A DNA stretch of 42,944 bases from an uncultured Bacillota bacterium (GTDB lineage Bacteria; Bacillota_I; Bacilli_A; RFN20; CAG-449), in the NCBI GenBank assembly GCA_902493275.1, contig CABUOQ010000014.1, forward strand, positions 1 through 42,944, given 5' to 3'. The translations under genes were made by a program, and so were the position numbers. Shown here one piece after another: positions 8,263 through 16,036 of this stretch (the stretch's first letter is position 1; every line of letters starts with the position of its first letter). The notes under the pieces are model-generated. The model did not search any database, had not been told where the DNA came from, and was given only the letters and a program-made list of their open reading frames with translations.

Positions 8263-9402
8263 ATGAAAAAGATTATAAAAAAAACTATTGCCATTTGTAT
8301 ATGTTTAGCTATTTTTATTATCGCAATTATTATTAGAAATATTCCTTCTGCTAGCGATTTTTATGTTAAATATATATCTAGTAATTATATTAGAGTTGTC
8401 GGTAGTATTTTTTCATTTATTCAGTTTAGTCTATATGAATTTTTTATCGTTGCATTAGTGATTATTCTATTAACCAAATTAATCAAAATATTTATTAAAT
8501 TATTTAAAAAAGAGTTTTTAAATTCACTTAATAAATTTATTTCTTTATTGCTTTTTATTTTCGTATGCTTAGATTGGTATTTCCTCTCTGCTTCTATAAG
8601 TTATGGTCGCCCTCCAGTTGATATACCTCAATATGATGGCCAAGTATCTCCAGAAATGATTGAAGAAGCTTTAAAATATTACATCAATGATTTCAATGAA
8701 ATTTCGACTCACTTTGAACGAGATGAAGATAATGCTATTAAAATGCCATACTCTTTTGATGAGTTAAATAATTCACTAAAAAAAGAATTTGCTTTATTAA
8801 GTGAAAAATCTTCATATTTTTCCACTTATACACCTAGTGTAAAAAAACTGACATTTTCTAATGTTTTTTCTCAATTACATATCACTGGCGTAACCTTTGC
8901 TATAAATGGCGAAAGCAGCGTAAATAGTAAAATTCATCCATGTGAAATGCCATATGTTATGGCCCATGAATTATCACATATCAAAGGTGTCTATAGAGAA
9001 GATGACGCAAATTTAGTTGCTTTATATATTTGTTTAAATAGCGCAGATGAATTTTTAAGATATTCCGGATATTATTCTACAATTTATGCTTTAATCGATG
9101 CTTATAATACAACTTTCAGAACCAGCTATTCAAATAAATATCCACTATCGTATAAGATAAATGCTGAATACGCTACTATTAATAAATTCTGGACTGATAA
9201 TAATCTTCTAGAAAAAATTGGAACGTTCTTCAATGATTTATTTTTAAAGACTAATGGCAATAGCGAAGGCACCAACGACTATATTGATTCATCAGATAAA
9301 GAAGATACTGGTGAAAAAGATGAAAATGGTCAGCAAATTTTTATAATCAAAGAATTTTCACCATTTCAAAAATTATATTTTCATCATTTTATGAATAAAT
9401 AA
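8263..9402 (+). CDS. DUF3810-like membrane zinc metallopeptidase
   Basis: A 379-residue protein resembling the DUF3810 family (recognised by eye, not by search). Hydrophobic segments lie at about residues 7-26, 55-76 and 85-105, followed by a soluble domain that contains the zincin motif HELSH (H235, E236, H239). The HPCEMPYVMAHELSH context and the REDDANLVA segment a few residues later could supply the third ligand. The catalytic domain is expected outside the membrane. The C-terminus has a charged, low-complexity tail. There is no Shine-Dalgarno sequence before the ATG, and a -10 box just upstream suggests a nearly leaderless mRNA. hpt follows 74 bases downstream with its own -10 box. The substrate is unknown; the family has no well-established role that I know of. 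Confidence 0.75.
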   Translation: MKKIIKKTIAICICLAIFIIAIIIRNIPSASDFYVKYISSNYIRVVGSIFSFIQFSLYEFFIVALVIILLTKLIKIFIKLFKKEFLNSLNKFISLLLFIFVCLDWYFLSASISYGRPPVDIPQYDGQVSPEMIEEALKYYINDFNEISTHFERDEDNAIKMPYSFDELNNSLKKEFALLSEKSSYFSTYTPSVKKLTFSNVFSQLHITGVTFAINGESSVNSKIHPCEMPYVMAHELSHIKGVYREDDANLVALYICLNSADEFLRYSGYYSTIYALIDAYNTTFRTSYSNKYPLSYKINAEYATINKFWTDNNLLEKIGTFFNDLFLKTNGNSEGTNDYIDSSDKEDTGEKDENGQQIFIIKEFSPFQKLYFHHFMNK

Positions 9403-9445
9403 TTTATTTTTTTAATATTTTCTTTATAACAAATTAAATATGACT

Positions 9446-9451
9446 TATACT
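9446..9451 (+). promoter_or_regulatory. -10 box of hpt
   Basis: TATACT at 9446-9451 has a weak TTTATA at 9423-9428 (17-bp spacing). AAGGGGA precedes the ATG at 9477. Confidence 0.4.
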
Positions 9452-9476
9452 AAAAATCTAAACAAGGGGATTATAC

Positions 9477-10034
9477 ATGCAAAACATTATTCTAAATGAA
9501 GAAGAAATCAAAAGTATTGTTAAAAGACTAGGTGATGAAATAACTGAAAAATACAAAAAAGATATTTTACCTCCTGTAATTATTGGAGTTATGAAAGGAG
9601 CGTTGCCTTTCATGATGGATTTAATTCGCGAAATAAAATGTCCAGTTTTGATAGATTTTGTGCAAATTTCTTCCTATATGGGGACTGAATCAACAGGAAT
9701 AATCAAACTAAAAAAAGATATAAACATCGATATTTCAAATAGAAATGTCGTCATTGTCGAAGACATTATTGATTCTGGATATACATTAGTGTGGTTTAAA
9801 AAATACTTAACTAGTAACTATCATCCAAAAAGTATTTCAACTTGTGTTTTATTAGATAAAAAATGCAAGCGTAAAATACCTTACGAATGCGAATATATTG
9901 GCAAAGAAATAGGTGATCATTTTATTGTTGGGTATGGGTTAGATTATGATGAATATTTTCGAAATGAAAAGGAAATATTTGTCCCTACTAAAGAACAAAT
10001 CGATTATATAAACAAATTAAATAAACATGAATAA
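9477..10034 (+). CDS. hpt: Hypoxanthine phosphoribosyltransferase
   Basis: A type I phosphoribosyltransferase that converts hypoxanthine or guanine plus PRPP to IMP or GMP in purine salvage. At 185 residues it has the usual bacterial Hpt length. The PRPP-binding motif VEDIIDSGYTL lies near residues 97-107. The IGVMKGALPFM loop near residue 37 and the flexible-loop segment SSYMGTES are in place. The base-binding C-terminal region contains the VGYGLDYDEYFRN stretch typical of Hpt. In B. subtilis hpt lies between tilS and ftsH; neither is present here, so the gene is relocated. A shared convergent terminator follows at 10037-10087. Confidence 0.95.
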   Translation: MQNIILNEEEIKSIVKRLGDEITEKYKKDILPPVIIGVMKGALPFMMDLIREIKCPVLIDFVQISSYMGTESTGIIKLKKDINIDISNRNVVIVEDIIDSGYTLVWFKKYLTSNYHPKSISTCVLLDKKCKRKIPYECEYIGKEIGDHFIVGYGLDYDEYFRNEKEIFVPTKEQIDYINKLNKHE

Positions 10035-10036
10035 AG

Positions 10037-10087
10037 AAAAGAACTATTGAAGTCTCAGTTAATGATGTACTTAACAATAGTTCTTTT
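10037..10087. terminator. Bidirectional terminator between hpt and the RsgI-like gene
   Basis: A 13-bp perfect stem joins 10037-10049 with 10075-10087, with further AAGT/ACTT pairing inside the loop. T-rich tracts flank it on both strands, so it can end both convergent transcripts. Confidence 0.85.
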
Positions 10088-10102
10088 TTAATATAGAGCC
10101 GA

Positions 10103-11443
10103 TTATTTTAAATCCGCAATTAGTTTTTCTTTACGATCACTAATTTCTTTTTCAAATTGCTTAAAGTTTTGTTCATATTTTTTTTCAAATTCTTCAAAGA
10201 ATTCATCTTTTGCATTATTTACTTTATCTTCAATTTTAGATAATTGTTCATTGATTTTAGTTTTTATTTCTGTTGGAAATAGCTTTTGGATTTCTTGAAG
10301 ACTATTTAAAATTTGCTTTATTGAATCGCGATATGTTTCAACTAATGCACTTCCAGTTGAAGCATAGCCTTCTAATAGAGTAATTTGATTATTCAAATTG
10401 TCTTCAGCGTTTTGCAATAATTGTTGTAATATTTGCAAATTAGAAGATGCTTCATCGCTTGAAGCTATTTTATTTTTTAATTTTATAACTTCATTTTTGC
10501 TGTCATACATTTTCTTTAAACATTTTTGGTAATCCGAATTTGAATCAACAAATAAATTATATGTTAAATCCTCTAATTCAACATAATAATTTTGTAAAGA
10601 ATCACATACTTCCGAATATGCTTTTACCATTGATTGATATAATGAATTTACATCATCTAATACATTATTAACAGCTTCAGTTTCAATAATATTAATTTTA
10701 TTTTCTTTAGCTTGATAATATAATTCTTCAAGCTTTTCAGAATAAATTTCACTTGTCTCTACATGATATGCCGCGATATATTTTAACATCTCTTCAATAG
10801 TCATATTATCAAGTTTTTCATCACTTAGCGAAGGATTGATTCTCTTTATTTTTTCAATTAATTCATCGCGAGTATATTTTTCAAATCTATTGATTGTTTC
10901 AGTGACACCATATTTATCACAAGCGTTCTCTATATAGGTTATTATTTTATCTTCAAACTCTTTTTTACTATCTTCATCTGTTAATATTGAAATATTAATA
11001 TTATTTTCAGATGCATCTATGTTTCCCTTTAGTAAATAGCCTGTTTCAGTTTCAACTTTAATTATTACTTCTACCGCATCTTCAAGATTTTTACCAACTA
11101 GTAGTTCCCCATAAATTATCAAACTTCCTTCGTCGTTTAAGCCTTTTACCGACACGACTTTATTATTTTTATCAAGAGTTAATTCAACACTTGGATTTAC
11201 ATCAATATTAACTAAAGTTTTAGGCTCAGAAATTTGATTAATATTTGCCTTATTATAACTAACCATTACCACAACGGCCGTAGCGATGGCTAAACATCCG
11301 CCAGTAATTCCTAATATTATTTTTTTATTCATAATAGTTTGCTCCTTTTTAAAATCAATATTTTTTTTGATTATACGTAAGTTCTTTTTAGGTGAAATAT
11401 TTTTTTTCATTATTTTTTTGAATTTTTTTTCTTCTGTAATCAT
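10103..11443 (-). CDS. RsgI-like membrane anti-sigma/sensor protein
   Basis: Likely controls the ECF sigma factor encoded just upstream. From the ATG at 11441-11443 it has a basic cytosolic segment (1-40), one transmembrane helix (about 41-62), an external domain with VNIDVNPSVEL (N83-P84) and GLNDEG, and a long charged, Glu/Lys-rich region from about 200 to the end that should form coiled coils. The NIDVNPSVEL stretch matches the RsgI family, in which, as I recall, the Asn-Pro bond cleaves itself. The first ATG overlaps the sigma stop as ATGA. A second in-frame ATG at 11330-11332 (residue 38) has a better ribosome site, AAAGGAG nine bases upstream, and would give a form lacking the cytosolic segment. 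No canonical RsgI_N domain is recognised. What the external part senses is unknown. Confidence 0.75.
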   Translation of the reverse strand: MITEEKKFKKIMKKNISPKKNLRIIKKNIDFKKEQTIMNKKIILGITGGCLAIATAVVVMVSYNKANINQISEPKTLVNIDVNPSVELTLDKNNKVVSVKGLNDEGSLIIYGELLVGKNLEDAVEVIIKVETETGYLLKGNIDASENNINISILTDEDSKKEFEDKIITYIENACDKYGVTETINRFEKYTRDELIEKIKRINPSLSDEKLDNMTIEEMLKYIAAYHVETSEIYSEKLEELYYQAKENKINIIETEAVNNVLDDVNSLYQSMVKAYSEVCDSLQNYYVELEDLTYNLFVDSNSDYQKCLKKMYDSKNEVIKLKNKIASSDEASSNLQILQQLLQNAEDNLNNQITLLEGYASTGSALVETYRDSIKQILNSLQEIQKLFPTEIKTKINEQLSKIEDKVNNAKDEFFEEFEKKYEQNFKQFEKEISDRKEKLIADLK

Positions 11444-11955
11444 AATTTTTTTTCTCCCTTAAAATATTTTCTTAGCTTTTCAAGAGCCTTATAGTAACGG
11501 GCTTGTGTAGCTCCAAGAGTTAAACCAATTTCATCTGCTATCTCTTGGAAATTATAATCAAATAAAACTTTTAAAGAGACAATTTTAGCTTCTTCATTAG
11601 TCAATGTATTTTCTAAAGTTAAAATTACATCAATAGTACTATAATCTTCGCTTTTAAAAAATGAATCCTCTAAAGGGACTGTTTCATATCTTTTTCTTTT
11701 TTTATATTCATTTAAGGCGAGATTTTTAGCAATTGTCGTAATATATTTTTTAAATTGGCCATTGTCTTGATAGCTTTCAATATTGTTCATTAGTTTTATA
11801 AATGTTTCTTGCATTACTTCTTCCGCGGCAGAAGCATCATGCAAAATATCAAATGCAACATAATAAACTAATCGATAATATTTCTTATATACAATGTTAA
11901 AAGCTCTCTCATTGCGCTTTTTTAGGTTTTCAATAACTTTTGTGTTTACATCCAT
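11440..11955 (-). CDS. ECF-type RNA polymerase sigma factor
   Basis: A 171-residue alternative sigma factor with only regions 2 and 4. Region 2 (about 10-75) includes YYVAFDILHDASAAEEVMQETFIKL, in pieces typical of sigma 2.1-2.4. Region 4 (about 115-165) carries the helix-turn-helix with FQEIADEIGLTLGATQARY. There is no region 3 and no C-terminal SnoaL-like extension. It overlaps the RsgI-like gene by four bases (ATGA), the usual sigma/anti-sigma arrangement, so synthesis of the pair is coupled. A GAGAGG lies about 16 bases before the ATG, rather far for a ribosome site. The target regulon is not visible; no obvious paired ECF promoter was found upstream, so autoregulation cannot be claimed. 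Confidence 0.93.
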   Translation of the reverse strand: MDVNTKVIENLKKRNERAFNIVYKKYYRLVYYVAFDILHDASAAEEVMQETFIKLMNNIESYQDNGQFKKYITTIAKNLALNEYKKRKRYETVPLEDSFFKSEDYSTIDVILTLENTLTNEEAKIVSLKVLFDYNFQEIADEIGLTLGATQARYYKALEKLRKYFKGEKKL

Positions 11956-12401
11956 ATATATTGATATTATTGCCTCTCACTAACTATAACAATTTAAAAC
12001 TCGATTTTATTGCACAAAAATAAAATTATATATTTTTTTGATTAATATATGATAATATATTCTTGTATTATTTATACATTATCATTCTATATGCTAACAA
12101 ACATGGTGCATTCGACTCTGTCATTATGTATTCCGAATTTTAATGTCAGATAATACGCGAACATTGTCATTGTTATAAAAAAATTTTTCAAAGACAAAAA
12201 ACTAAATTGGGAAAAAAAGCATTCTTTTATCTTTTTAGCTATTAAATTAGCAAAAAGATAAATAGCCTTGCAAAAAGGAGGATACCGTATTTAGATATTG
12301 ATAATCAACACCTTGTCCATTATCAATAATCACTTACTTAATTCTTTTTCCGCTACTATCTTTAAAAAGAAAAAAGTTTGCTTTTTTAGAAAGGAAAAAT
12401 C
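11956..12401. other. 446-base intergenic region with several inverted repeats
   Basis: No conventional gene is visible. Three hairpin-forming repeats read toward the slipin gene: 12117-12126 with 12141-12150 (10 bp, one mismatch); 12226-12241 with 12248-12262 (15 bp with one bulged A, 6-base loop); and 12296-12305 with 12319-12328 (10 bp, 13-base loop). A free AAAAAGGAGG lies at 12272-12281 with no usable start codon at normal spacing. A 35-codon frame from TTG 12298 to TGA 12405 would overlap the slipin start as ATGA, but its ribosome site is 16 bases away. This may be a structured 5' leader or a small RNA. Confidence 0.45.
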
Positions 12402-13511
12402 ATGAAAGCTATTATTAATCAAGATCAATTATTAATTTTATACCGCAATAATACTCCATATAAGGTTTTAGATGCTGGTAAACATCATATCTTCAATAAA
12501 AGTTTTAAAGTTTTTGACCGATGCAATCCAATCGAAAAAAGTAATTTAAATCCGATTGCCTTAAAAAACATTTGCAAAAAAACTTTTGATTTAGAACGAG
12601 TGGAAGTTAAAAACGATTTCATCGCCTATCATTTTGTCGATGGCGTTTTTTATAGTATTTTACCAGAAGGAATATATAACTTTATTCCATCATCACATAA
12701 AAACGATTTCATAATCGATGATAAAAGAAATGTAATCGTCAATGAAACTATCCCTGTATCAGTAAAAAAGCAATTAGCCACCGAAAAATATCCTATTATT
12801 AGACAATATGTAGTCTTTGAAGGATATAAAGGTGTCCTATATGTTAATGGAAAAATCAATCAAATATTAGATCCAGGTTCATATTTTGTTTATATATCAC
12901 CTTATGAAATAACATGTAAAAATATTTGCTTAAAAGAGCAAATTTTAAATATTACTGGTCAAGAAATTCTTAGCAAAGACAAAGTTACTCTTCGTTGCAA
13001 TTTATATTTAAACTACAAATTAGTGGATATAAATAAAGCCTTGATCAACTTTGAAAATTATGAGAATGAATTATATTTAAGATTACAAATGAAATATCGC
13101 GAATATTTTGCTAATAAGACTTTAGATGAAATACTTTCAGAAAAAGAAAGCATGGGACAAATAGTATTATCACTATTAAAAGGCGATAATACTGAACAAG
13201 AATTAGGAATTGAATTATTCTCTTCCGGAATTAAAGATTTAATTTTACCTGGTGACATTAGAGAAATCTTAAATACTGTGTTAATTGCCGAAAAAAAAGC
13301 GATGGCTAATGTCATCACTCGTAGAGAAGAAACTGCCTCTACCAGAAGTTTATTAAATACTGCTAAACTCATGGAAGAAAACAAAACTTTATATCGCTTA
13401 AAAGAATTAGAATATTTAGAAAAGATTTTTGAGAAAGTACAATCTTTAACTTTGAATTCCTCAGAAAGCGCCATAAATCAATTATTATCATTAATAAATA
13501 AAAAGAATTAA
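12402..13511 (+). CDS. Slipin-family SPFH/Band 7 protein
   Basis: A 369-residue protein of the stomatin/slipin type. Residues about 125-300 form the SPFH domain, seen from the YVVFEGYKGVLYVNG opening, the LDPGSYFVY stretch and the QILNITGQEILSKDKVTLRCN strand series. The helical tail contains the VLIAEKKAMANVITRREE pattern, where slipins carry the conserved Ala/Glu-rich coiled coil. The first 110 residues look like a second, degenerate copy of the same opening (QLLILYRNNTPYKVLDAGKHH). No transmembrane helix or signal peptide is present, so it would form a cytoplasmic or peripherally attached oligomer. The ATG follows AGAAAGGA. It ends convergently with the next gene, overlapping by four bases. 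The role is unknown; family members are linked to membrane microdomains and stress. Confidence 0.8.
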   Translation: MKAIINQDQLLILYRNNTPYKVLDAGKHHIFNKSFKVFDRCNPIEKSNLNPIALKNICKKTFDLERVEVKNDFIAYHFVDGVFYSILPEGIYNFIPSSHKNDFIIDDKRNVIVNETIPVSVKKQLATEKYPIIRQYVVFEGYKGVLYVNGKINQILDPGSYFVYISPYEITCKNICLKEQILNITGQEILSKDKVTLRCNLYLNYKLVDINKALINFENYENELYLRLQMKYREYFANKTLDEILSEKESMGQIVLSLLKGDNTEQELGIELFSSGIKDLILPGDIREILNTVLIAEKKAMANVITRREETASTRSLLNTAKLMEENKTLYRLKELEYLEKIFEKVQSLTLNSSESAINQLLSLINKKN

Positions 13512-14125
13512 GAATTCGTTTTAATTGCACTCCAATCAATTTCTCTATCTTTGAAATAAAACTTTTTGTCATGCTCATTAATATAGCGAAGTATTTTACA
13601 AGGGTTGCCAACCGCGACAACATTTGAAGGCAAATCTTTTGTCACTACACTCCCTGCTCCAACAACGACATTATCACCAATTGTAATGCCTGGTAAAACT
13701 ATTGCTCCTGCACCAAACCAACAATTTTTTCCAATGTGTACCGGAGCGTTATATTGATATTCTTTTTGACGAAGCTCTGGCAATATTGGATGTCCCGCCG
13801 TAGCGATAACAACATTAGGACCAAACATAGTATAATCGCCGACATATATATGAGTATCATCAACACATGTTAAATTAAAATTTGCATAGACATTGTTTCC
13901 AAAATGGATATGTCTACCACCAAAATTAGCATGAAGCGGTGGTTCAATATAGCAATTGTCGCCTATCGCGGCAAACATTTCTTTTAGCATAATTTGACGT
14001 TTATTAAACTCTGTAGGTCTAGTCAAATTAAATTCGTATAATTTTTCAAGGCACTCTTCTTGACATTTTTTTATTTCTTCATCGCCTGGAAGATATAATT
14101 CTCCCGTATGTAATTTTTCCTTCAT
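13508..14125 (-). CDS. Sugar O-acetyltransferase (maltose/galactoside acetyltransferase family)
   Basis: An acetyl-CoA-dependent acetyltransferase of 205 residues with the left-handed beta-helix fold. It has the Maa-type N-terminal domain (residues about 5-55, with the LTRPTEFNKRQIML stretch), then hexapeptide repeats visible as IHFGNNVYANFN, VHIGKNCWFGAGAIVLPG and ITIGDNVVVGAGSVVTKD. The catalytic histidine is in TAGHP. The VGNPCKILR ending is typical. The likely substrate is the 6-hydroxyl of glucose, maltose or a galactoside, but it cannot be fixed from sequence. An AGGAGA lies about 11 bases before the ATG. Its stop overlaps that of the slipin gene on the other strand, and no terminator lies between them. 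Confidence 0.9.
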   Translation of the reverse strand: MKEKLHTGELYLPGDEEIKKCQEECLEKLYEFNLTRPTEFNKRQIMLKEMFAAIGDNCYIEPPLHANFGGRHIHFGNNVYANFNLTCVDDTHIYVGDYTMFGPNVVIATAGHPILPELRQKEYQYNAPVHIGKNCWFGAGAIVLPGITIGDNVVVGAGSVVTKDLPSNVVAVGNPCKILRYINEHDKKFYFKDREIDWSAIKTNS

Positions 14126-14202
14126 AATTAAATTCTTATCTCCTTTAAAACTACTATGAAAAATTGTTAATAATTCAAAAAAATTCGAAAATTAATCTAT
14201 AT

Positions 14203-14985
14203 TTATTTATTAATAATTTCGCTTAATACATTATATATTGCTTGTGATAATGACCATTTATTAGGATCATCTAATCCACCAAACCATATTTCCGAAATAT
14301 TTAACACAACATCTTCATTGACAATATTAATGCTAAATACTAAATAAAATACAGCGGCGACAACAAAGCATGATAATACACCTTCTAACAAACCAAATAC
14401 ACCACCAAGTATTCTATTAACTGGCCCAATTACTGGAATGTTTGAAATATTTTTAGTTACTTTCTTTATGATAAAGAAAATGATTTTAATAATTATGAAT
14501 AAGACTATAAACGCAATAACACAAAAAACAATCATGGCTATTTCATTAGCTAATATTTGACTTATTGTTTGTCCTGAAGATGAATCAGCCATAATTAATT
14601 CATCAATTTTTGTTAATAAAAATGAAGGTAATTTAATATTTTGATTAATATATTCAACAAATTGCTCTTTATTAGAAGCTGGTATTTCCACATTAAACAT
14701 TCCATCATTAAAGCCGTTAATCCAACCCGCTATAGGATTAGAAATCTTTTCGCTTAGAAAACCATTAGATGCTAATAGCCCACCTATTGGGCGACATAAG
14801 AAGAAGGAAATAATAATACTTCCTAAACCAGATAATAATGAAACAAAACTACTGACAAACCCTTTTATACTATTAACGATAATATTAATTAAAATAATAA
14901 TTATAAAAGCAATTGTCACATAATCGAAGACAATTGTTTGTCCACTTTGAGGAAAAAGTAATTTAAAATCAAATAAACTTATCAT
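14203..14985 (-). CDS. CvpA-family membrane protein
   Basis: A 260-residue integral membrane protein of the CvpA family. Hydrophobic segments lie at about 22-42, 45-65, 140-165 and 210-230. The conserved IVNSIKGFVSSFVSLLSGL region near residues 36-54 and the PVIGPVNRILGGVFGLLEG segment near 184-202 are the family signatures. In E. coli CvpA is needed for colicin V export; elsewhere the function is uncertain, with links to envelope stress. An N-terminal extension (about 20 residues with FPQSG) precedes the first helix. There is no Shine-Dalgarno sequence before the ATG; a TATGAT within the palindrome at 14991-15002 may be its -10 box, again implying a very short leader. It lies downstream of asd but is separated by asd's terminator. 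Confidence 0.8.
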   Translation of the reverse strand: MISLFDFKLLFPQSGQTIVFDYVTIAFIIIILINIIVNSIKGFVSSFVSLLSGLGSIIISFFLCRPIGGLLASNGFLSEKISNPIAGWINGFNDGMFNVEIPASNKEQFVEYINQNIKLPSFLLTKIDELIMADSSSGQTISQILANEIAMIVFCVIAFIVLFIIIKIIFFIIKKVTKNISNIPVIGPVNRILGGVFGLLEGVLSCFVVAAVFYLVFSINIVNEDVVLNISEIWFGGLDDPNKWSLSQAIYNVLSEIINK

Positions 14986-14990
14986 GTCTA

Positions 14991-15002
14991 TATGATATCA
15001 TA
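14991..15002. repeat. 12-bp perfect palindrome upstream of cvpA
   Basis: TATGATATCATA at 14991-15002 ends six bases before the cvpA ATG (minus strand) and contains a possible -10 box. It may be an operator, but such AT-rich palindromes also arise by chance. Confidence 0.35.
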
Positions 15003-15032
15003 CAAATATATGTATTCAACTAAATATTTTAG

Positions 15033-15064
15033 AAAAAAATACATTTATACCATCATAAATGTAT
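15033..15064 (-). terminator. Terminator overlapping the end of asd
   Basis: Arms 15039-15047 and 15056-15064 pair perfectly (9 bp). The loop contains the asd stop codon TGA (15055-15053). On the minus strand the stem continues into seven T (15039-15033). Confidence 0.75.
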
Positions 15065-16036
15065 TAATTTTAAAATTTGTAAGGCATTAGCTGCAGCCCC
15101 TTTTCGTAGATTATCCCCTGTACAATAAAAGCATAAAGAATGGCTATTACCACCTTTTTTTAATCTTCCAACTATGACTTTATCTTGATTGTTGGCCATA
15201 ATTGATGTCGGATAGTGATGTTTATCATTATATGGAATATAAATTATTCCATCTTGTGCTTTAAGAACTTCTTCAATTTTTGTAAGATCAATATCTTCTT
15301 TAACTTCAAGATAGACACTGACTCCATGTCCATTTTCAACAGGAACTCTAACACATGTCGAAGTTATTTCAATATTTTCATTATGCAAAATTTTTTTTGT
15401 TTCATTTATCATCTTTTTTTCTTCGCTAGTATATCCATCTTCCTCATAATTTCCGATTTCTGGAATACATGTTTTAGAAATATTATCGATGAAAATTTCG
15501 TTATCATATCCTTCTTGTGTTGTTTTTAAATCATATATTCCTTTCATACCAAATCCCGAAACCGCTTGATAAGTAGAATAAACAATCTTAGTTAAAGAAT
15601 ATAGTTTACAAATAGCAAAAATTGGAATCACTGCTTGAATTGTAGAACAATTCGGATTAGCAATTATTCTTCTAGCGGAATGATAAAAATCACTTATATT
15701 GATTTCAGGAACTATTAATGGAATATCTTTTTCAGATCTAAAAGCAGAGGAATTATCGATTATAATCGCCTTATTTTCTTCACCTATTAAAGCATATTTT
15801 TTAGCCACTTCACTCCCAGCAGAAAAAATAATCGCATCAAATCCCTTTAAAGAATCTTCAGTTAGTTCCTCAACAATAATATCTTTGTTTTGAAATTTAA
15901 TCTTTCGCCCTTTTGATCTTTTTGAAGCGAATAATTTTAATGTTTTTAAATGAAATTTGTATTCATCTAGTAATTCTAATATCTTGCTTCCAACTAATCC
16001 GGTTGCTCCGACAACTGCTAAATTAATGTTATCCAT
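15053..16036 (-). CDS. asd: Aspartate-semialdehyde dehydrogenase
   Basis: Reduces L-aspartyl-4-phosphate to aspartate semialdehyde with NADPH, the branch point to lysine/diaminopimelate, threonine and methionine. At 327 residues it has the normal length. The N-terminal GATGLVG is the dinucleotide loop. ANPNCST contains the catalytic cysteine (near residue 129), and NGHGVSV contains the active-site histidine region. The start codon lies inside the right arm of a 16-bp perfect inverted repeat (16029-16044 with 16061-16076), and its GGTGA ribosome site straddles the loop and stem, so initiation may be controlled by RNA folding. It follows copA by 62 bases without a clear terminator. No other aspartate-pathway gene is in the window. 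The stop is TGA, inside its terminator loop. Confidence 0.95.
   Translation of the reverse strand: MDNINLAVVGATGLVGSKILELLDEYKFHLKTLKLFASKRSKGRKIKFQNKDIIVEELTEDSLKGFDAIIFSAGSEVAKKYALIGEENKAIIIDNSSAFRSEKDIPLIVPEINISDFYHSARRIIANPNCSTIQAVIPIFAICKLYSLTKIVYSTYQAVSGFGMKGIYDLKTTQEGYDNEIFIDNISKTCIPEIGNYEEDGYTSEEKKMINETKKILHNENIEITSTCVRVPVENGHGVSVYLEVKEDIDLTKIEEVLKAQDGIIYIPYNDKHHYPTSIMANNQDKVIVGRLKKGGNSHSLCFYCTGDNLRKGAAANALQILKLIHL

Noticed and set aside
12365..12400. A6-G/C-T6 hairpin just before the slipin start as a terminator or attenuator
   Set aside because: Only one G-C pair in a short stem; it overlaps the ribosome site region and is too weak to call.
13058..13623. Minus-strand frames opposite slipin and O-acetyltransferase
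   Set aside because: Shadows of real genes in other frames; no start signals and no recognisable protein.
15215..15529. Plus-strand 104-codon frame opposite asd
   Set aside because: asd is certain on the other strand; the frame has no ribosome site and is Phe/Ile-rich antisense noise.
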